Assembly: GCA_944548615.1 (NCBI GenBank)
Contig: OX155976.1
Span: 7,211,822-7,275,821 of the forward strand
Length of the DNA: 64,000 nucleotides
Source: Micropterix aruncella
Taxonomy: Eukaryota > Arthropoda > Insecta > Lepidoptera > Micropterigidae
Reading direction: 5' to 3'
Shown here in pieces: positions 53,961 through 64,000 of this stretch; position 1 is the first letter of the stretch, and each line of letters begins with the position of its first letter. The position numbers and the translations under genes are program-made. The notes under the pieces were generated by a model that was given only the letters and a program-made list of their open reading frames with translations, ran no database searches and was not told the origin of the DNA.

Positions 53961-54429
53961 TCTATGAATCTCGGATAGACAGATATACCAACATCAATTT
54001 TTATATATATAGATAAACATCGATTTTGCGTACAAAATAACAAGAAGCGAATGGCAAAACTTTAATCCCATGCTTATTCGATTCTGTCACCCAACTAGTA
54101 CTAACCTGTTCTATGGTGGACAAGGCTCTAATAATACAATAAAATATTTAAATGTTATTGTAAACTACTTGCTAAAAACTAAATTGTCCTAAAATATGTT
54201 TTTCAAAAATAAATAAATCTCAATTCCATTATAAAATCAGACAAAAAAAAAAAATAGAATAGAAATAAAAGTAAAAGGACGATAACAAGGAAATATATAA
54301 AAAAGAATAAAAAACACGACCAGTTACATTACATTTTTTTACGTTTCTTTAATAAAATATTTGTGTTTTATGCATGTATCCATATAGATACATTTAATAT
54401 TTCCAAAAATGTCCTCAATTAGACGTTTC
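53961..54429. other. AT-rich stretch, no gene
   Basis: TTTTTATATATATAGATAAA at 54000 and several A/T runs. Confidence 0.5.
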
Positions 54430-54680
54430 CTTTTACACCAAACACGATATATTTATGTAAATTTATTGATATATGGACATTTCGACATTCAAACAACTAC
54501 TTACTGGATATTTGGACAATTAAGGTGCCCTATGACCCTCGGAATGACATAACAATTCAAACAATATTACACACTTCTAAATCGTTTCAAGTGTTTGGAA
54601 ATTATGATTGAATAAAGATACGGAAAACATACATGAATGAACCCTGAGCACATAACACTCCTTTTATGTTGGGCAGTTGT
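54430..54680 (-). repeat. Dispersed repeat family B, copy 3
   Basis: Inverted match to 25736-26010 (ACTCCTTTTATGTTGGGCAG, TGAACCCTGAG, AAGGTGCCCTATGACCCTC). Confidence 0.85.
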
Positions 54681-55199
54681 GTAAAGAGCAAAAGTACAAC
54701 GAATAGCGAAATTTTAAAAAAAATTATTTCAAAATATTCTCTGTGATTGTTGATACATTTTTCAATGCGTATTAACCGATTTTTATAACGTAGAATTAAA
54801 TGATCTTATGACCCGCAGATTATGACACAACATAATCATCACTTTGGCAATAAATTCGAAATCGTTTTCTTTCCTCCTACTCACATCATCATAGCAAGCG
54901 TCTGTCCAGCTTAAGAAAAATGGAGATAGGCTTAAGTTTGGGCTTAAAATACGTCACAATCTATGCCGTTTGCTCCCGCACGAAATATAGTAGTTTATCT
55001 CTATATTTATTTATTTATTTATTTTAAACAACATGATTTACAGACGAATGGCTATGATATTCGGTATACAGTACAATAAAACGTGCAGGAAAAACCGTAT
55101 ACAGTACAATAACTGAGCAAGAACGCCCGTATCTAGGGATGGTGATATTTGACTTAGCATATTGCGAGCTGACATGTCGTATGACGTTCGGTTATATAA
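54681..55199. other. No gene seen
   Basis: TTTA repeat at 55006-55022; a 20-bp segment GTATACAGTACAATAA is repeated at about 55065 and 55100. Confidence 0.5.
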
Positions 55200-57660
55200 T
55201 AATTATTAATATAAAGTTTAAAACATTCATTCTTGCATAACACAAATACACTTAGGCCAATTAGTTATATTGAAAGACATTAGGAACAAAAATATGATAC
55301 AAAAAGAAATTAAATGTACTCCCGTCAATGATACTCGGCTTACACAGTTTAGAGATAATGTATGTTCGCGATTAGTAGAAGTTGACTACGATGAAGACCC
55401 AAACCGATATTATAACTCTTTGTTTGATGTAATACAATCAGAATGCAGTAGAATATTTAAGACTAAGACCAAAAAAATTGCAAATACTCTTATATTCAGT
55501 GATTGGGCGACGCCTGAAATATATAGAAATAGGAATCAACTTTTTGATTTATATGCAGAGAAATCGTTTAATAAAAGTAACGAATTTGCCAAATATGTCA
55601 AAAACGTCTCAAAATGTTTTAAAAGAGATTGTGCTATTGCAAAATCAAAGTTTATTAATAATAAAATTATAAACAGTACAGATGTCGTAAAAACGACTTG
55701 GCAAATTATCAACAAAGAAACTGGAAAATCCAAATCTCGTGACCTTCAATTTCAATTGTTAATTAAAGATAAGCTCATTACCAGTCATAGAGAAGTGGCT
55801 TATGCATTTGAATCGTTTTTTGCAGATATTCCAGTTTCAACTACCAAGACGCTCAACTCATCTTCTATAGTGGCTGAATCTTTGCTCATACAGAACGTTC
55901 ATAGATGTGATGTAGACTTTAGTTTTAAGTCGATCTATCCCATAGAAATTATTGAAACATTCAAAAATTTACATTTGAAAAAGACACTTGACCTGGATGG
56001 ACTCTCTGTTAATATTATTGGTTCTGTAATATATTCAATGGCCCCCCATTTATCAGCTCTTTTTAACAGATGTATTGAGACTGGCATATTTCCTAATCTT
56101 ATGAAACACAGTAAAATAGTACCATTATTTAAAAGCGGTAGTAAAACCGACCCTACTAACTTCAGACCTGTATCGATACTGCCGACTCTTAGTAAGCTGT
56201 TTGAAAAAATTATGTTAAACCAGCTACTCATTCATTTCCACACATATAAATTAATGCACAAGAAACAATTTGGTCTCACACGGGCTCGTTCAACAACCGA
56301 TGCAGGTGTTGAGCTTATTCATGAAATTTTTAATGCCTGGGAGGAGTCACGAGATGTAGTAGGCATATTTTGTGACCTTTCCAAGGCCTTTGACTGCGTA
56401 CAGCACGACACATTGGTTAGGAAACTTGAACACTACGGCATTACAGGTAGCTCATTAGCCCTTCTTAAAAACTATTTAAATGATAGGGTTCAGAAGGTTG
56501 ATGTTGGCGGAGAGAGATCATCCGGCTCGTTAGTATACATGGGAGTACCGCAAGGTTCAATACTTGGACCGTTCCTTTTTCTTATTTATATAAATGATTT
56601 ACCTTACACAGTAAAACCAAATTGTGAGATAGTTTTATTCGCAGATGATACCTCTTTGCTATTCAAAGTAGGTAGACAACAAAATAATTATGACGATGTG
56701 AATGATTCTATCTCGAATGTTGTGGAATGGTTCACAGCAAACAATCTGCTACTAAATGAAAAGAAAACAAAATGTATAAAATTCTCACTTCCAAACGTAA
56801 AGCAAATAGGGCCAAATATTATAATAAAAAATGAGCGCCTAGAACTGGTCGATTACACTGTATTCCTTGGTATCACTTTAGATAAAAAGCTACAATGGGG
56901 CCCACACATTAAGAAATTGGCCGACAGGCTAAGTTCTGCGGCATATGCTGTAAAAAAATTCGTAATTTAACAGATATAGACACCGCGAGGCTGGTTTACT
57001 TCAGCTATTTTCACAGCTTGATGTCGTATGGCATCTTGCTGTGGGGTCATGCTGCTGACGCTGATAAAATATTTATACTACAGAAACGAGCCATCCGCGC
57101 TATTTATAAATTGGGTGCTAGACAGTCGTTACGCGGAAAATTTAAAGAAATCAATATTTTGACACTTGCATCTCATTACATCTATGAAAACTTAATGTAT
57201 GTGCATACAAATAAAGAACTGTTTTTAAAAAACTCTGATAGGCATGGTGTCAATACTAGAAATAAAAATAAACTTGCTGACCATAAAAGTCGACTCTCCA
57301 AAACCACAAAATCATTCAAAGGGCAATGTATACGCTTCTACAATAAAGTCCCAGTAAAAATGCTAAATTTATCTGTGATACAATTTAAGTCATTTATTAA
57401 GAAGAAGCTGTACTCAAAGGGCTACTATAAAATAAATGATTATCTAGACAACTAAGACCCTTGGAAATAAAATGGTTACCTCGATTATTAATATCACATT
57501 ATATATCACAATAATTTGTTATAATGTCACAATATCTTAATTTTTTATCATTTATGTATGTTTGTACCTATGCATTATTGACGTCAAAAAGTTACGATTT
57601 CGTACTATTTAAAAAAAAAGAAAAAATTAAAAAAAAAAAAAAAACACAAAAAAAAACCAA
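55200..57660 (+). mobile_element. LINE-4: Jockey-like retrotransposon, 5'-truncated
   Basis: RT ORF (55270-56970, continuing in another frame to 57455), 3' UTR and an A-rich tail at about 57608-57660. The endonuclease is missing. Confidence 0.85.
55270..57455 (+). pseudogene. LINE-4 reverse transcriptase with one frameshift
   Basis: Frame one (55270-56970) holds HLKKTLDLDGLSVNIIG, KIVPLFKSGSKTDPTNFRPV, KKQFGLTRARSTTDAGVEL, FCDLSKAFDCVQHD (first catalytic Asp), YMGVPQGSILGPFLF, IVLFADDTSLL (FADD motif), FLGITLDKKLQWGPH and SSAAYAVKK. At an A7 run (56952-56958) the frame is lost and ends four codons later; one frame back, coding continues IRNLTDIDTARLVYF, YGILLWGHAADADKIFILQK, RNKNKLADHKSRLSK, RFYNKVPVK and KGYYKINDYLDN to the stop at 57455. 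Otherwise intact, about 728 codons, so the frameshift is recent, an assembly error, or slippage. Confidence 0.85.
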
Positions 57661-58250
57661 CATACAAAAAAAAATAGTAGTAAGAAATTATTATTAAACT
57701 CAACACCAATATATAGTAATACATAAATACAATTTGTATTGCTAGAGAATACATATAAAGAACAGAAGGTCATTTTTGTATTGATAGAGAATAAGTATGT
57801 GTAGATCAGTCAATGGGTTAGACTGCGTGTCTCTTAAATGAAAATCAGGAATTAATTCATGTGAGCGAGACAGCAGTGCGTCAGAGCGGAATGTAAAATT
57901 AACGGTTGTCACTTTTCCGCATAAAAATCTACCCACCAAAGATAAAGCAGCTAAATCTAACACCGCACGAAATGTGTTCAAACTTATTGGGGCATCTATA
58001 AGTTCGACGGGTAGTTGTAATGCGGCAAAATCGATGATAGTTCATTTTCATATTTCGTTCCAACGTATTACTCTGTCTCGTTCGGTTGAACTAAGTTCCT
58101 ATTTTAGTTCACGAAGAATCGCAATCGTGCCCAATATGTACACGAAATGACCTGGATTTTGTAACAGGTCCTGTCGTTCTAATTGCTATTGTCGCGGAGC
58201 AACAAACATACATAAAACCCACCTACTCAAAATACTATAAAAGGAAAGGA
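57661..58250. other. No gene recognised
   Basis: Mixed composition; no frame above about 80 codons and no repeat match. Confidence 0.45.
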
Positions 58251-59120
58251 CCGGAAGAAGATTCCAACCGAAGGCGGCAGGAAATGGTATCGCCGAGGTG
58301 CAATGGCAACACCGGAAATAAGGAGATGGCGATGTGCAATGCCATCACTAGGAATACCTACCCCGAACGCCCAATAATCAAACACGTCTAAAGTGCCTCC
58401 AACGAGGCGTTTATTTTATCATCACAAACAAGCCGTCAACTAGAAGCTAAAGCAAACATCGAAATAAATGGAAGAGAACAGTACAAACCGTCGCGAATCT
58501 ATCCGCCGTGTTTCGCACGCAAACGTCACGAAGAAAACAAACAACGAAAACCACATCGCAGCGACTTCTCAGCAGAGAGCTTTTCATCTTATACCACGGC
58601 AGCCCGAGGACTGGTGGCGAAGGGGAAGTTAACAACTGAGGGCGCAGCGACGCAGCGTAAACTCAAAAAACACGAAAAAACTAACGCGCAAACACGAATC
58701 ATTTCTGGCGACTTTCCAGTCCAGAGCCTTTCATCCGGTGGCTACTCGAAGTAGGTCGGGGGAGGGTAACGACCAGTGGCGTCCAGAAGCGATAAACGTG
58801 CGAAACTAAATGTGCGAAACACGACACAACTGAAGTTCAAGCGCCACCCGAGGGACGTCAGCTCGCAGGCGCAGACGGTGGGCGACTGATGTGTGGCGCC
58901 CCGAGCGGGTGTATATCTAGCGACCGGCCGGAGTGAAGGATACGGCGCGAGGCGAGAGGGAGACGAGGCGACCGCCGTCACGGCGAATAATATATATAGG
59001 CGATAGTGCGTAAGAAAAGTTAATCAATTTGTACTCGGCATTTTGAGCGAAATAAACGACAACTGCAATTCGAACATCGATTGCGAGTTTTATTCTGAAC
59101 GACGGAAACCCTCGCGACAC
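58251..59120. other. GC-rich LTR- or promoter-like region
   Basis: Two imperfect repeats (CGACTTCTCAGCAGAGAGCT at 58561 and CGACTTTCCAGTCCAGAGCC at 58709), then TGTGTGGCGCCCCGAGCGGG (58890), a TATATATAGG box (58990-58999), AATAAA (59051) and an end in CTCGCGACA (59120). This order suits a solo LTR or leader of a Ty3-like element, or a host promoter. No flanking duplication or partner LTR found. Confidence 0.3.
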
Positions 59121-59696
59121 TATAATCTACGAAGTTATGCGTCCTAAACAAAATGTTTTTTTTTTAGTTGTAGTCTAGTAACCGTGTCATGTTTATAGGG
59201 GGCCTAAGTTAAGCATCAAGCATGTTCATATCTGAGGTGGGGGGGAATGCATTGACGTCAGCATCGAGAGCCGTGCTGAAGAAAATGGTGGTGTGTTGGC
59301 TACTAAACAAAGGGAGAAGGGAAACCGAAAACCTATTTAAAATTCTTGTCTAAAAAAAAAAAAAAAATAAATAAAATAAAAAAATAAATAAAAAAATAAA
59401 AAAAAATACACAAAAAAGAAAAATTTAATCCAAGAGGCTTATATTTGGTATATATCTGGTAAATATATAATTATTATTGCTAATAATATCGTATAATTTT
59501 AATTCTTATTATATATAATAACTTATTAACATGTCACCCCTTATGTACCCCTTATGTATTTATTATCATTATTATTATCATTTTATTAATAATATTATTG
59601 CTGTTGTTCTTTTTTTGGTATTTGCTTTACATATCTACGTTAACTACATAACTTCGTTATAATTATCATTAAGGTAAAAATATCTATCAATAATAT

Positions 59697-59699
<3 letters not shown>
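59121..59699. other. AT-rich stretch
   Basis: A-rich block at 59355-59425 and AT-rich sequence leading into the TA repeat. No gene. Confidence 0.5.
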
Positions 59700-60750
<1,051 letters not shown>

Positions 60751-61918
60751 TTTTTTTAACACACGGCTGCTACTAGACAACCTTCACTAGACTACTGCCT
60801 CGACACAGGCCTAAGCCTAGTGAGGCAGTAAAATCCACATGAGCCTGTACCTTTTTTTATCAATGATTAATTAAGTATTAATGTTAAGCACTACTAGTTT
60901 TTAATCAATAGTTTGTAATTAATTAATTATAATATGTTATTAATATGGATAAAAAAAAAAAAAAAAGTGCGGGTGGTTAGTACTGTTAATTTTTCTTGTT
61001 TTCAAAATAGAAACAAAACGAAAAAGTGCGAAAATTTTGCAGTTTTTGAGATATTCAACAGTGTTTTGGAGGGCTGCCGAAGTCGAACCTTGGATTTTGC
61101 ATCTCATGCACAATGCACACTCCATACAAGAAATCAAAACGAAACTTACTACCTTCACTTGATGCAACTTATGATATACTAGGTTAGTACTGGACTATAG
61201 TTCATATTTCGTTTAATTTAAGCCTTATAAGCCTTAAGGCTCCCTTCCGAGTTGACGCGACTAAAAATTTAGATATTTTTCCAATGCCACGCGCTTTCGA
61301 TATATATGTACATAAAGATGTATAGGTATACCGCGGCGACAAGGGAATACGTCCCACCGTTGGCAGTGGCTAATTACGAATGACGATTTCGGCTTTGCGC
61401 ATCGTCTAATATAGTCGATTTGGCTTTTCAATTATAATATAATAATTTATCAAATGAATAGGTTTTTATAAAGTAAAACTTAGAGTACAATAATAAAATA
61501 ACTTAAGATCACTATGTTATTTTTTATACCACTCAGAAGTATTTTTAATAAATAGACAAAAAATTATGTTTGGCCATAACATTTCTGGAAATTGTGTAAT
61601 TTCAAACATTTTTTCTTGTATTTTTTGTATGGAAGTTCCAAAAACTGTCTTGGTACTATGCAAATAGACCATACGCTGGTATAAATAGTATTTTTTAATA
61701 TAGATAATCATCTCTAGGTTTTTCAAAAACTAAAGACAGATCTCGTTTGTTTTAATTTTTTTGGAAAACAGAAACAGAATAAAGATAATTTACAATTAAT
61801 ATGGAAATAATTTACCAATTTCGTTTTGGCGAAATGGACCGGGTTTTTAAAATCCGACATAATTGCATTAAAATTCTTTTTCGTGTTCTCACAACCAGGC
61901 CATTATGCTTCATATAGC
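60751..61918. other. No gene recognised
   Basis: AT-rich. ACTGCCTCGACACAGGCCTA ... TAGTGAGGCAGT (60793-60829) is a hairpin; poly(A) at 60949-60965. Confidence 0.45.
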
Positions 61919-61923
61919 TTTTG

Positions 61924-61953
61924 GCCGCCACGGCCGGCACGGCCGGCACGGCC
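61924..61953 (+). repeat. CGGCCGGCA tandem repeat
   Basis: Three copies of GGCCGGCAC/GGCCGCCAC in an otherwise AT-rich region. Confidence 0.75.
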
Positions 61954-61959
61954 TCTTAA

Positions 61960-62175
61960 TTGAGCACCGAGCGAAGCTCTTTGAAAATTGGCAATGTTAT
62001 ACAAAAATTAAAGTTTTTAGCCCGAACAAAAAACAAAGCCTTCAAGATTCGAGAAGCCACTGGGGGTTTATCTGAGGGATGGCGTGTTAATAAGATTGCC
62101 ATGCATTCAATTACAGAAAATTTAATCTGCTTTAAAAACAAAATTTATTTATTTATTTATTTATTCGTTACATAA
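61960..62175 (+). CDS. Unrecognised 71-codon open frame
   Basis: Contains LKIGNVIQKLKFLARTKN and REATGGLSEGWRVNKIAMHS. I do not recognise it; the last 15 codons run into a TTTA simple repeat. Could be an exon or part of an element. Confidence 0.2.
   Translation: MSTERSSLKIGNVIQKLKFLARTKNKAFKIREATGGLSEGWRVNKIAMHSITENLICFKNKIYLFIYLFVT

Positions 62176-64000
<1,825 letters not shown>

Overview
The window looks like repeat-dense nuclear DNA from an insect, most probably a moth or butterfly (Lepidoptera). Evidence seen: a spliced GT-AG intron, AT-rich background, Helitrons that start TCTATACTAATATTATAAAG and end in a hairpin plus CTAG, a tRNA-derived SINE, many LINE 3' ends, and short runs of the insect telomere-type motif TTAGG. 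The lepidopteran call is inference from repeat style. No host gene could be identified with confidence; almost every recognisable protein belongs to a transposable element.

Layout. 1-4.4 kb: an unrecognised ORF, AT-rich DNA, a LINE relic and a possible foldback element. 4.46-7.22 kb: a DNA transposon with 43-bp inverted ends, a spliced gene of DUF7869 type and subterminal repeats. 7.3-8.5 kb: a LINE 3' part interrupted by a short Penelope-like unit carrying the C-terminal half of a GIY-YIG endonuclease. 9-14 kb: a hammerhead-like motif, old duplications, and copies of a GC-rich ~665-bp repeat called family A here, which recurs about a dozen times. 14.4-20.9 kb: a LINE with ORF1, endonuclease and reverse transcriptase, split by a 2.1-kb hAT element with a perfect 8-bp target duplication. 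21-28 kb: LINE relics, a TA microsatellite, dispersed repeats and a small Helitron. 28.3-31.1 kb: a Helitron interrupted by a LINE with an open RT gene. 32.3-36 kb: a complete Helitron, then a LINE 3' end into which an R2-like restriction-type endonuclease fragment has inserted, facing a second inverted copy of the same 3' UTR. 36-48.5 kb: LINE relics, two tRNA-derived SINEs sharing their 3' tail with a LINE, family A copies, GGTC-rich simple repeats and a second Penelope/LINE chimera. 49.5-54 kb: a third Helitron, a MITE interrupted by family A, and a minisatellite with a CTCF-like core that is interrupted by a LINE which is itself interrupted by family A. 55.2-57.7 kb: a LINE reverse transcriptase broken by one frameshift. 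58.2-59.1 kb: GC-rich LTR- or promoter-like DNA. 59.7-60.75 kb: about 1 kb of TA repeat. 63-64 kb: an apparently perfect 591-bp-period tandem duplication running off the window.

The best candidates for something little described are the DUF7869 transposon, the Penelope-derived miniature unit, the family A repeat, and the LINE/SINE partnership. Two unrelated element genes are each broken at the same kind of site (A_AAA_AAA, minus-one direction), which is either a shared homopolymer artefact or slippage. Coordinates of degraded repeats are approximate to about 10-30 bases.
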